Origin: Streptomyces sp. MA5143a | Lineage (GTDB): Bacteria > Actinomycetota > Actinomycetes > Streptomycetales > Streptomycetaceae | NCBI RefSeq assembly: GCF_900290235.1 | Contig: NZ_OLMK01000043.1 | Span: forward strand, 124,001 to 188,000 | Length of the DNA: 64,000 bases | Reading direction: 5' to 3' | Shown here: in pieces, positions 49,544 through 57,453 of the stretch | How positions within the stretch are numbered: the first letter of the stretch is position 1 | Layout of the letters: every line of letters starts with the position of its first letter | Notes under the pieces: model-generated | What the model was told of the DNA's origin: nothing | What the model saw: the letters and a program-made list of their open reading frames with translations, nothing else | The model's database searches: none | Translations under genes and position numbers: made by a program

Positions 49544-50085
49544 ACGGGGACTCCTCGGGCGGCGAGGCGGTGACGGGCGAGGAACTGCTCGCGGGTGCAG
49601 AAGCTGAGCAGGGCGCGCTTCTCGGGCTTGTCGATCTCACGGTCGGGGACGAAGCCGACGAACGCGTTGAGCGCGTGCACCGCCGTGTTGGACACGTCCG
49701 GCTCGACGACGACGCGGCGGGTGGCCGGGTCCTCGAAGAGGTGCGCCATCACGGCGGTGATCACGGACCGGGTGAACCCGTGCACGGGGGTGTCCGTCGG
49801 CGGCACCAGGAAGTGCATGCCCACGTCGCCGGGCTCCGGCTCGTACAGGCCCACCAGCTCGCGGTGGGCCGGGTCGTACTTCTCCATGAGGAACGCGGGC
49901 TCGCCGTCGCCGAGGCCCAGCAGGGCGTGGTGGTGCGGGTCGGCCGCGATCTCCCTGTAGGCGCGCTCGACGTCCGCCGGCCGGGCGTCCTGCATCATCC
50001 AGTAGGCCGCCTTGGGGTGCGTGACCCAGCGGTGCAGCAGCTCGGCGTCCTCCAGCGGTTCCAGGGGACGGAAGGTGAAGGTCAT
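49540..50085 (-). CDS. desC: DesC, GNAT-like acyltransferase (desferrioxamine)
   Basis: A 181-aa protein, ATG 50085 overlapping the desB stop (ATGA). GNAT fold of the IucB/RhbD type: FRPLEPLEDAELLHRWVTHPKA at the start, GDGEPAFLMEKYDPAHREL, DVGMHFLVPP and TRRVVVEPDVSNTAVHALN. It succinylates or acetylates the N-hydroxycadaverine made by DesB, using acyl-CoA. Confidence 0.95.
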   Translation of the reverse strand: MTFTFRPLEPLEDAELLHRWVTHPKAAYWMMQDARPADVERAYREIAADPHHHALLGLGDGEPAFLMEKYDPAHRELVGLYEPEPGDVGMHFLVPPTDTPVHGFTRSVITAVMAHLFEDPATRRVVVEPDVSNTAVHALNAFVGFVPDREIDKPEKRALLSFCTREQFLARHRLAARGVPV

Positions 50086-51371
50086 ACCGCGAACTCCTGG
50101 AAGGCGATGGTCTTCTCGACCGGGTAGTACTCGGTGCCCAGCAGCTCGCGGATGATGGACGCGTTGCGGTACGCGCCCATGCCCAGGTCGGGCGAGGTGA
50201 CGCTGTGGGTGTGGACGCCCGCGTTCTGGAGGAAGATCCCGCGGCCGGTGGTGTCGACGGCGTAGTTGCGGGCCACGTCGAAGCGGCCGTGACCGTCGAA
50301 GACGAGCCGGTCGCGGATCGGCGCGAGGAACGCCGGCGGCCGGTAGTGGTAGCCGGTGGCCAGGACCAGGCCCTCGGTCTCGATCTCGAAGTCCTTGCCC
50401 TGCTCGTCCTGGCGGAAGCCGAGCGTGTACCGCCCGTCCTCGTGGGTGGCGCTGTTCAGGGACGAGTTGGTGAGCAGCCGGGTCGGGACCGGGCGGCCGC
50501 CGGAGGTCACGTTCTTCTGGTAGAGCAGGTCGAAGATCGAGTCGATCAGATCCCCGTTGATGCCCTTGAACAGGCCCTTCTGCTGCTTCTCCAGCCGGTA
50601 GCGGGTGTTCTCGGGCAGCGCGCGGAAGTAGTCGATGTAGTCCGGGGACGTCATCTCCAGTGTCAGCTTGGTGTACTCCAGCGGGAAGAACCGCGGGGAG
50701 CGGGTGACCCAGTTGAGCTGGTAGCCGTGGACGTCGATCTCGGACAGCAGCTCGTGGTAAATCTCCGCGGCGCTCTGGCCGCTGCCGACGATCGTGATCG
50801 ACTTCTTCTTCAGCAGTTCCGCCTTGCGGTGCATGTACCGCGCGTTGTGGAAGAAGTCGCCGCCCAGCCCCTCGCACGCCTCGGGGAGGTAGGGGACGGT
50901 GCCGGTGCCGAGGACCAGCCGGCGGGCGTACAGGACGTCGCCGTCGGCCGTCCGCACGGCGTACACGTCGTCCTCGTACGTGACCTCGGTGACCGTCGTG
51001 CCGAAGCGGACGTTGCTCAGCCGGTTCGCGGCCCAGCGGCAGTAGTCGTCGTACTCGACGCGCAGGGGGTAGAAGTTCTCGCGGATGTAGAACGAGTACA
51101 GCCGGCCGGAGTCCTTCAGGTAGCTGAGGAAGGAGTACGGCGACGTCGGGTCGGCGAGGGTGACCAGGTCCGACATGAACGGGGTCTGGAGGTGGGCGCC
51201 GTCGAGGAACATCCCCGAGTGCCACTCGAAGTGGGGCTTCGCGTCCAGGAAGATCCCGTCGAGCTCGGCGATGGGCTCGGTGAGGCAGGCGAGGCCGAGG
51301 TTGAAGGGTCCCAGTCCGATACCGATGAAGTCGTGGACGTGCACGGCGGATTCAGGAAGCGACGCGGTCAA
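50082..51371 (-). CDS. desB: DesB, cadaverine N-monooxygenase
   Basis: A 429-aa protein. TTG 51371 overlaps the desA end by 20 bp. Flavin-dependent N-hydroxylase (IucD-like): FAD-binding GIGLGPFNLGL (about 16-26), substrate region MSDLVTLADPTSPYSFL, NADPH-binding IVGSGQSAAEIY, and LATGYHYRPP. It hydroxylates cadaverine at one amine. Confidence 0.95.
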   Translation of the reverse strand: MTASLPESAVHVHDFIGIGLGPFNLGLACLTEPIAELDGIFLDAKPHFEWHSGMFLDGAHLQTPFMSDLVTLADPTSPYSFLSYLKDSGRLYSFYIRENFYPLRVEYDDYCRWAANRLSNVRFGTTVTEVTYEDDVYAVRTADGDVLYARRLVLGTGTVPYLPEACEGLGGDFFHNARYMHRKAELLKKKSITIVGSGQSAAEIYHELLSEIDVHGYQLNWVTRSPRFFPLEYTKLTLEMTSPDYIDYFRALPENTRYRLEKQQKGLFKGINGDLIDSIFDLLYQKNVTSGGRPVPTRLLTNSSLNSATHEDGRYTLGFRQDEQGKDFEIETEGLVLATGYHYRPPAFLAPIRDRLVFDGHGRFDVARNYAVDTTGRGIFLQNAGVHTHSVTSPDLGMGAYRNASIIRELLGTEYYPVEKTIAFQEFAV

Positions 51372-52821
51372 GGGATTCTCCCAGGTACTGCTCGGCGTGG
51401 CCGGCGATCAGATCGAGCACGGCGGCGATGTCGGCGACCGTGGTCTCGGGGTTGAGCAGGGTGAACTTCAGGTAGTGGCGGCCGCCCACCTTGGTGCCCG
51501 CCACCACGGCGTCGCCGGAGGCGAACAGGGCCTTGCGGGCGTACAGGTTGGCGCGGTCGATCTCGGCCGGGTCGGTGACGGTCCCGGGGATGTAGCGGTA
51601 GACCAGCGTGGACAGCCGGGGCTCCACGACCACGTCGTAGCGCGGGTCGGCGGCGAGCAGCCGCCAGCCCTCCTCCGCCAGGTCGCACACCTCGTCGAAC
51701 AGTTCCCCGATGCCGTCGGCGCCCATCGTGCGCAGCGTCATCCACAGCTTCAGCGCGTCGAAGCGGCGGGTGGTCTGGAGGGACTTGTCGACCTGGTTGG
51801 GGATGCGCTCGGTGACCGTACGGCGCGGGTTGAGGTACTCCGCGTGGTACGTCGCGTGGCGCAGGGTCGCCCCGTCCCTCACCAGGACGGCGGACGAACT
51901 CACCGGCTGGAAGAAGGACTTGTGGTAGTCGACGGTGACCGAGTCGGCGCGCTCGATCCCGTCGAGCAGGGCGCGCCGCTTGCGGGAGACGAGCAGTCCG
52001 CAGCCGTAGGCGGCGTCGACGTGCATCCACGCCCCGTACTGGGCGCACAGCTCGGCGATCTCGGGGAGCGGGTCGATGGACCCGAAGTCGGTGGTGCCGG
52101 CGGTGGCGACCACGGCCATGGGGACGAGGCCCTCGGCCTTGCAGCGCTCCAGCTCACGGGCGAGCGCCATGGTCTGCATCCGCTTGTCGGCGTCCACCGG
52201 CACGGTGACGACCGCGTCCTGCCCGAGGCCCAGCAGTTTCGCGGACTTCTGCACGCTGAAGTGGCTGACCTCGGAGGCGAAGATCCGCAGTCGGGTGTGG
52301 TCGGCCGGCCCCTGCCACCGGCCGGGCCCCGGCTTCGCCTCCTCCCGGGCGAGGAGCAGGGCCTGGAGGTTGGACTGCGAGCCGCCGGAGGTGAAGACGC
52401 CGTCGGCGGCGGGGCCGAAGCCGACGCGCTCGTTGGTCCAGTCGATGAGCTTCCGCTCGATCAGCGTGCCGCCCGCGGACTGGTCCCAGGTGTCCAGCGA
52501 GGAGTTGACGGCGGACAGGACGGCCTCGCCGAGCACGGCCGGGATGACGACCGGGCAGTTGAGGTGGGCGAGGTAGCGGGGGTGGTGGAAGTAGATCGCG
52601 TCCCGGAGGTAGACGTCCTCCAGCTCGTCGAGGACGGCGGCCGTGTCGTGCAGCGGCTTGTCGAGGTCGATCTCCTCGATGACGGGAGCGAGGGCGTCGG
52701 GGCCGACACCGGTGAACGGCCGGTCGGTGGTGGCGAGTTTGGCCGCCACCCGCTCCACGCCTTCGGTCACGGTGCGGCGGTACCGCTCCGCGGTCGTGTC
52801 ATTGAGCAGGTGCGAGCGCAT
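51352..52821 (-). CDS. desA: DesA, lysine decarboxylase (pyridoxal phosphate)
   Basis: A 489-aa protein from ATG 52821 with GGAGG 6-10 nt upstream. Group II PLP-dependent decarboxylase: AYGCGLLVSRKRR region and the PLP lysine in VDYHKSFFQPV; N-terminal LNCPVVIPAVLGE. It makes cadaverine from lysine, the first step of desferrioxamine. First gene of the des operon. Confidence 0.95.
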   Translation of the reverse strand: MRSHLLNDTTAERYRRTVTEGVERVAAKLATTDRPFTGVGPDALAPVIEEIDLDKPLHDTAAVLDELEDVYLRDAIYFHHPRYLAHLNCPVVIPAVLGEAVLSAVNSSLDTWDQSAGGTLIERKLIDWTNERVGFGPAADGVFTSGGSQSNLQALLLAREEAKPGPGRWQGPADHTRLRIFASEVSHFSVQKSAKLLGLGQDAVVTVPVDADKRMQTMALARELERCKAEGLVPMAVVATAGTTDFGSIDPLPEIAELCAQYGAWMHVDAAYGCGLLVSRKRRALLDGIERADSVTVDYHKSFFQPVSSSAVLVRDGATLRHATYHAEYLNPRRTVTERIPNQVDKSLQTTRRFDALKLWMTLRTMGADGIGELFDEVCDLAEEGWRLLAADPRYDVVVEPRLSTLVYRYIPGTVTDPAEIDRANLYARKALFASGDAVVAGTKVGGRHYLKFTLLNPETTVADIAAVLDLIAGHAEQYLGESLDRVAS

Positions 52822-52913
52822 GGGGAGGTCCTCCGAGCGGGGGCGGTCCGGGCGGGACGGTGAGGCGAGTGGGGGCCGATGGGCGAGGAGAGAGGGCGGA
52901 AACATCGGTTCAC

Positions 52914-52932
52914 TTAGGTTAGCCTAACCTAA
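52914..52932. promoter_or_regulatory. Perfect iron box of the desABCD operon
   Basis: TTAGGTTAGCCTAACCTAA, an exact palindrome apart from its centre base; 93 bp upstream of the desA start. Site of DmdR1 repression (established for S. coelicolor des). Confidence 0.95.
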
Positions 52933-53014
52933 GTTAGTCGACCGAGGTCATGCCTCGTCCGTGACCGACATCACGTCAACCACCTCTGGAAGGTGGGCAG
53001 TTGGTGCGTCGGGG

Positions 53015-53872
53015 CTACTCGCCGCGCTCGCGCAGCTGTTCCTCCGTCAGGCCCTCACGCCAGTACCCGACGAACGTCACGCGCCGCTTGTCGATCCCGC
53101 GCTCCCGCACGAGATGCCGGCGCAGCTCCTTGACCCGGCCGGACTCCCCGGCGATCCACGCGTACGGAAGCCCGCCGGACGGCAGCGGGGCGGCGCGGAC
53201 GGCGTCCAGCGCGGACGGCGTGCCCTCGCCGCGCACCAGCCAGGTGATCTCGGCGTCGGCCTCGGTGGACAGGTCCTGGATGTCTCCCGCGTGGCGGACC
53301 TCCAGCCAGACCCGTGCCGGCATCCCGGCGGGCAGCGACTCCAGGATCGCCGAGGCGGCGGGCAACGCCGTCTCGTCCCCCCAGATCAGCACCAGATCGG
53401 TGTCGGCCGGCGGCCGGAACCGGATCGCCCGGTTGTCGGCGACCGCCGGCCCGAGCAGCACGACCCGGTCCCCGGCCGACGCCCGTGACGCCCACCGTGA
53501 CGCGGGCCCGGCGGGCACGGCGGCCCCCGGCTCCACCCCGTGCAGCACGAAGTCGATGTCGATCTCGACGGTCTCCCCGCGCCCGTCGGCCCGCAGCCCC
53601 CGCAGCGTGTACGAGCGCATCACCGCCCGCACGTCGTCCGGCAGCTCCCGCCACGCCTGCCACCAGCCGTCGCCCAACTCGTACGGAACGGCGGGGGCGT
53701 CCTGCCCCGGCTGCGGCAGGAACAGCGACAGTGACTGGTCCCTCCCGTCCGACAGGAAGAACCGCAGGTCGTCCCCCGCGAAGGAGACGCGCACGAGAGA
53801 CGGCCCCAGCCGCTCCGTCCGTACGACCTGAAGAGAGAAGAAACGGAAGGGTGCGGCTACGGCCGTCGTCAT
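53015..53872 (-). CDS. Siderophore-interacting protein (ferric-siderophore reductase)
   Basis: A 285-aa protein from ATG 53872. FAD-binding SIP domain: MRSYTLRGLRADG (FAD), then NAD(P)H-binding region LLGPAVADNRAIRF and DLVLIWGDETALPAASAIL; C-terminal VTFVGYWREGLT. It uses NAD(P)H to reduce the ferric siderophore and free iron in the cytoplasm. Between desE and desA, all same strand; corresponds to the gene often called desF (from memory). No iron box of its own; probably read from desE through the large hairpin. Confidence 0.92.
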   Translation of the reverse strand: MTTAVAAPFRFFSLQVVRTERLGPSLVRVSFAGDDLRFFLSDGRDQSLSLFLPQPGQDAPAVPYELGDGWWQAWRELPDDVRAVMRSYTLRGLRADGRGETVEIDIDFVLHGVEPGAAVPAGPASRWASRASAGDRVVLLGPAVADNRAIRFRPPADTDLVLIWGDETALPAASAILESLPAGMPARVWLEVRHAGDIQDLSTEADAEITWLVRGEGTPSALDAVRAAPLPSGGLPYAWIAGESGRVKELRRHLVRERGIDKRRVTFVGYWREGLTEEQLRERGE

Positions 53873-53943
53873 GAAGGGCTCCTGGGTAGGGGGGCGGGAG
53901 CGGGTGTGGGTTCGTGGGCGGGTGCGGGTCCGGTGGGGGCTGG

Positions 53944-54045
53944 TCGCGCAGTTCCCCGCGCCCCTGAAAAAGCAGGGGCTGCGCCCCGTGCTTTTTCAAC
54001 GGCCCGCAGGGGCCGTTGCCTTCAGGGGCGCGGGGAACTGCGCGA
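53944..54045. repeat. Intergenic inverted repeat copy B with three-way-junction fold
   Basis: The outer stem TCGCGCAGTTCCCCGCGCCC with its complement is 25 bp (53944-53968 / 54021-54045). Inside are two further hairpins: GAAAAAGCAGGGGC / GCCCCGTGCTTTTTC (53966-53997) and AACGGCCC / GGGCCGTT (53998-54017). Together a cloverleaf-like three-way junction. Same outer stem as 47594-47666. Confidence 0.85.
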
Positions 54046-54094
54046 GAAGCCCCACCGGACCCGCGGTCGCCCCCCGGCCTCAGCCCGGACGGGC

Positions 54095-55144
54095 CTAGCT
54101 GACCTTCTTCGCCTTCTCGATCGCCTCGGCCAGTTCCTCCAGGAGCGGCGCGCACTTGTCGTAGGACAGGATCGGCTCGGGGTTGCGCCCGATGACCTGC
54201 CCGGCCTTGACCGCGGGCAGCTTCTTCCAGGTCGCCTCTTCGATCGCGTCCGGCTGGATCGCCGACGTGCGGTTGTCCATGATGATGACGTCCGCGTCGT
54301 ACTTGTCGACGTTCTCCCAGCTCAGGTTCTCGAACCAGCCGCCGCTGGCCTTGAGGGCCTCGGCGCTCGGCTCGACGAAGTTCACGCCGAGGGCCTTGAA
54401 GTACTCCAGGTCGATGGAGAGGTTCGAGCCGGACACGTAGAAGATGTCCTGGCTGGCGGAACCGGCCAGCACCTTGATGTCCGGCTTGGCCTTGGTGGCC
54501 GCGCGCAGCCGGGCGGCGGCGTCCTCGAACCGCTTCTTCGCCGCGGTGACCTTCTTCGACGTGACGTCCGCGCCCAGCGACTCGGCGAGCTCGTAGACCC
54601 GCTGGAGCGGCTCGGTCATCTGACGGTCGTACACGGAGATGCCGACGCTCGGGGCGAGCCCCGCGATCTGGTCCTTGGACGCGTCGGGCACGTACCAGAG
54701 GGTGCCCGCGTCGTCGAACATCGTGGTGATGAGGACGTCGGGGGAGAGGGCCGCGTACTTCTCGACGCTGAACTCGTCCCAGACGTTGCCGATGACGGTG
54801 ACCTTGCTGATGTCGAGGTCGCCGGCCTGGACGTCGGCCTTGCCGTTCTGGAGCCTGGTCGGGCCGAAGACCCCCGTCACGCCGATGCCGTAGTCGTGCA
54901 GTGCGGCGGCGACCCCCACGAACGCGACGATGTTCGCCGGGGTCCTGTCGAGCTTGACGGTCTCGTCGCGGTCGTCCTTGAACGTCCAGGGGCCCGACTT
55001 GGCGGCAGCCGTCTCCTTGCCGGAGCCGGCGCCGCTGCTCGCCTTGTCGTCTCCGCAGGCCGTGAGCACGGCACCGAGACCGAGTGCGCCACCGGCGGCG
55101 AGGATGCCACGGCGGGTGAGGTGGGCGGCGCTGGCGTTGGGCAT
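54095..55144 (-). CDS. desE: DesE, ferrioxamine-binding lipoprotein
   Basis: A 349-aa protein from ATG 55144. The leader has a twin-arginine motif (LTRRGILAAGG) and a lipobox ending VLTAC (Cys about 30). FhuD/FepB-type helical-backbone fold: AFVGVAAALHDYGIGVTGVFGPT, YAALSPDVLITTMFD, KVLAGSASQDIFYVSGSN. It captures ferrioxamines outside the membrane; the permease is elsewhere (CdtB system in S. coelicolor). Iron box at 55198. Confidence 0.95.
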   Translation of the reverse strand: MPNASAAHLTRRGILAAGGALGLGAVLTACGDDKASSGAGSGKETAAAKSGPWTFKDDRDETVKLDRTPANIVAFVGVAAALHDYGIGVTGVFGPTRLQNGKADVQAGDLDISKVTVIGNVWDEFSVEKYAALSPDVLITTMFDDAGTLWYVPDASKDQIAGLAPSVGISVYDRQMTEPLQRVYELAESLGADVTSKKVTAAKKRFEDAAARLRAATKAKPDIKVLAGSASQDIFYVSGSNLSIDLEYFKALGVNFVEPSAEALKASGGWFENLSWENVDKYDADVIIMDNRTSAIQPDAIEEATWKKLPAVKAGQVIGRNPEPILSYDKCAPLLEELAEAIEKAKKVS

Positions 55145-55197
55145 GAGTATGGCTACTTTCGAACGGGGCGGAGTGCCGCCCGAGGGCGAGTTCGAAG

Positions 55198-55216
55198 ATA
55201 GGTTAGCCTAACCTCA
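55198..55216. promoter_or_regulatory. Iron box of desE
   Basis: ATAGGTTAGCCTAACCTCA, core identical to the des operon box; 54 bp upstream of desE. Confidence 0.93.
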
Positions 55217-55253
55217 CTATGTGTCCAGGGGGCGGGGTCGCCCGCACGTCAGA

Positions 55254-55283
55254 AGGCCGGACCCGTGAGAACGGATCCGGCCT
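55254..55283. terminator. Terminator after acdH
   Basis: AGGCCGGACCCGT / ACGGATCCGGCCT, a 13-bp stem (one mismatch pair) with a GAGA loop, 17 bp past the acdH stop. Confidence 0.75.
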
Positions 55284-55299
55284 CCTCGATACGGCGGTC

Positions 55300-56460
55300 T
55301 CAGCCCACGAGCCCCAACTCGCGGGCGATCAGCATGCGCTGGACCTCGCTCGTGCCCTCGCCGATCTCCAGGATCTTGGAGTCGCGCCACATACGGGCCA
55401 CCGGGTACTCGTTCATGAAGCCGTAGCCGCCGTGGATCTGCGTGGCGTCGCGGGCGTTGTCGACGGCGACCGTGGAGGAGTACAGCTTCGCCAGCGCCGC
55501 CTCCTTCTTGAACGGCTCCCCGGCGACCAGCCGTGAGGCCGCGTCCCGCCAGGCGAGGCGGGCCGTGTGGGCCTTCATCTCCATGTCGGCGATCTTGAAC
55601 TGGATCGCCTGGTTGGAGCCGATCGGCCGGCCGAAGGCATGGCGCTCCTTGGCGTACTTCACCGACTCGTCCACGCAGCCCTGGGCGAGCCCCGTGGCGA
55701 GTGCCGAGATGGCGATCCGGCCCTCGTCGAGGATGCGCAGGAACTGCGCGTAGCCGCGGCCGAGTTCACCGAGGAGGTTCTCCGCCGGGACCCGGACGTC
55801 GGAGAAGGACAACTCACGGGTGTCGGAGGCGTTCCAGCCGACCTTGGAGTAGGGGGCCGCCACCGTGAAGCCCGGGGTGCCGGACGGGACGATGATGGAG
55901 GAGATCAGCGGCTTGCCCTCGGGGGTGCGGCCGGTCACCGCCGTGACCGTGACGAGGCTCGTGATGTCGGTGCCCGAGTTGGTGATGAAGCACTTGCTGC
56001 CGTTGATCACCCACTCGTTGGTCTCCTCGTCCAGCCGGGCCGTCGTACGGGTCGCGCCCGCGTCCGAGCCGCCGTCCGGCTCGGTGAGGCCGAACGCGCC
56101 CAGGATCTCCCCGGAGCACAGCCGCGGCAGCCACTCCTCCTTCTGGGCCGGCGTGCCGAACAGATGGATCGGCATGGCGCCCAGGGACACCCCCGCCTCC
56201 AGGGTGATGGCCACGGACGAGTCCACCCGCGCCAGCTCCTCCAGGGCGATACCGAGCGCCAGGTAGTCGCCGCCCATACCGCCGTACTCCTCCGGGAACG
56301 GCAGCCCGAACAGGCCCATACGGCCCATCTCGCGCACGATCTCGTACGGGAACTCATGGCGCTCGTAGAAGTCGCCGATCTTCGGTGCGACGACCTCGTG
56401 CGCGAACTCCTCGACCGTACGGCGGAGTTCTTCCAGTTCGGGAGAGAGGTGGTGGTCCAT
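55300..56460 (-). CDS. acdH: Acyl-CoA dehydrogenase (AcdH-like, branched-chain)
   Basis: A 386-aa protein from ATG 56460, 6 bp after the HMG-CoA lyase stop. Acyl-CoA dehydrogenase fold: GAFGLTEPDGGSDAGATRT and FITNSGTDITSLVTVTA bind FAD, and IGEGTSEVQRMLIAREL carries the usual catalytic Glu of MCAD-type enzymes. It oxidises acyl-CoA intermediates from valine, leucine or isoleucine; in S. coelicolor the acdH product at this place accepts isobutyryl- and isovaleryl-type CoAs (from memory). Last gene of the catabolic operon. Confidence 0.92.
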   Translation of the reverse strand: MDHHLSPELEELRRTVEEFAHEVVAPKIGDFYERHEFPYEIVREMGRMGLFGLPFPEEYGGMGGDYLALGIALEELARVDSSVAITLEAGVSLGAMPIHLFGTPAQKEEWLPRLCSGEILGAFGLTEPDGGSDAGATRTTARLDEETNEWVINGSKCFITNSGTDITSLVTVTAVTGRTPEGKPLISSIIVPSGTPGFTVAAPYSKVGWNASDTRELSFSDVRVPAENLLGELGRGYAQFLRILDEGRIAISALATGLAQGCVDESVKYAKERHAFGRPIGSNQAIQFKIADMEMKAHTARLAWRDAASRLVAGEPFKKEAALAKLYSSTVAVDNARDATQIHGGYGFMNEYPVARMWRDSKILEIGEGTSEVQRMLIARELGLVG

Positions 56461-56466
56461 GAAAAC

Positions 56467-57453
56467 TCACTGCTCCTTGTGGGAGAGGGCTCGTACGGTG
56501 CGGGACGGGCTGGGTCGGCCCAGGTGGTCGGCCATCCACGCGCTGGTGGCGACGAGACGGCCGAGGTCGACGCCGGTGTCGATGCCGAGGCCCCGCAGCA
56601 TCCACACGAGGTCTTCCGTGGCGAGGTTGCCGGTGGCGCTCCTGGCGTAGGGGCAGCCGCCGAGGCCGCCGGCGGAGGCGTCGACGGTCGTGACGCCGTG
56701 CCGCAGCGCCGCGAGGGTGTTGGCGAGGGCCTGGCCGTAGGTGTCGTGGAAGTGGACACCGAGGGCCGACGTCGGTACCCCCGCCTCGTTCAGCGCGGTG
56801 AGCAGCGCCCGCACATGGCCCGGGGTGGCGACGCCGATGGTGTCGCCGAGGCTCAGCTCGTCGCAGCCCAGGTCGATGAGGGCCCGGCAGACCCGGACGA
56901 CCTGCGGGACCGGCACCGGGCCCTCCCAGGGGTCGCCGAAGCACATGGAGAGATAGCCCCGCACATGCACGCCGTCGGCCTTCGCCATGCTCACCACCGG
57001 GTCGAACATGGCCAGCGCCTCGTCGACCGTGCGGTTGAGGTTGGCCTTGGCGAAGGACTCGGTGGCGCTGGCGAAGACGGCCACCCGGCGGGCGCCCAGC
57101 GCCAGGGCCCGGTCGAGACCGCGCTCGTTGGGCACCAGGACCGGCAGGTCCACCGGCAGGCCGGCGACCCGTGGGAACAGCGCCTCGGCGTCGGCGAGCT
57201 GCGGCACCCACTTGGGGTGCACGAAGCTCGTCGCCTCGATCGTCGTCAGCCCCGCGTCGGCCAGGCGGCGGACGAACTCGGCCTTCACCTCCGTCGGGAC
57301 GGTCGCCTTCTCGTTCTGCAGGCCGTCACGGGCGCCCACCTCGTGGATGCGGACCCGTGCCGGGAGCCCGTCGGCGGCCGGTGCGGGCACGGTCATCGGC
57401 AGGCCGAGGACGGGACCCTCCTTGGTCGCACCCGTGCTGTCCGGTGAGGTCAT
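56467..57453 (-). CDS. hmgL: Hydroxymethylglutaryl-CoA lyase
   Basis: A 328-aa protein, ATG 57453 overlapping the carboxylase stop by 4 bp. HMGL-like TIM barrel: VRIHEVGARDGLQNE (catalytic Arg/Asp), HFHDTYGQALAN (metal His), GGLGGCPYARSATGN (catalytic Cys). It splits HMG-CoA to acetoacetate and acetyl-CoA, the last step of leucine breakdown. It sits between the carboxylase and acdH. Confidence 0.94.
   Translation of the reverse strand: MTSPDSTGATKEGPVLGLPMTVPAPAADGLPARVRIHEVGARDGLQNEKATVPTEVKAEFVRRLADAGLTTIEATSFVHPKWVPQLADAEALFPRVAGLPVDLPVLVPNERGLDRALALGARRVAVFASATESFAKANLNRTVDEALAMFDPVVSMAKADGVHVRGYLSMCFGDPWEGPVPVPQVVRVCRALIDLGCDELSLGDTIGVATPGHVRALLTALNEAGVPTSALGVHFHDTYGQALANTLAALRHGVTTVDASAGGLGGCPYARSATGNLATEDLVWMLRGLGIDTGVDLGRLVATSAWMADHLGRPSPSRTVRALSHKEQ

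Noticed and set aside
47667..49640. 657-codon minus-strand frame overlapping desD
   Set aside because: desD in the other frame has IucA/IucC motifs and couples to desC; this is a shadow.
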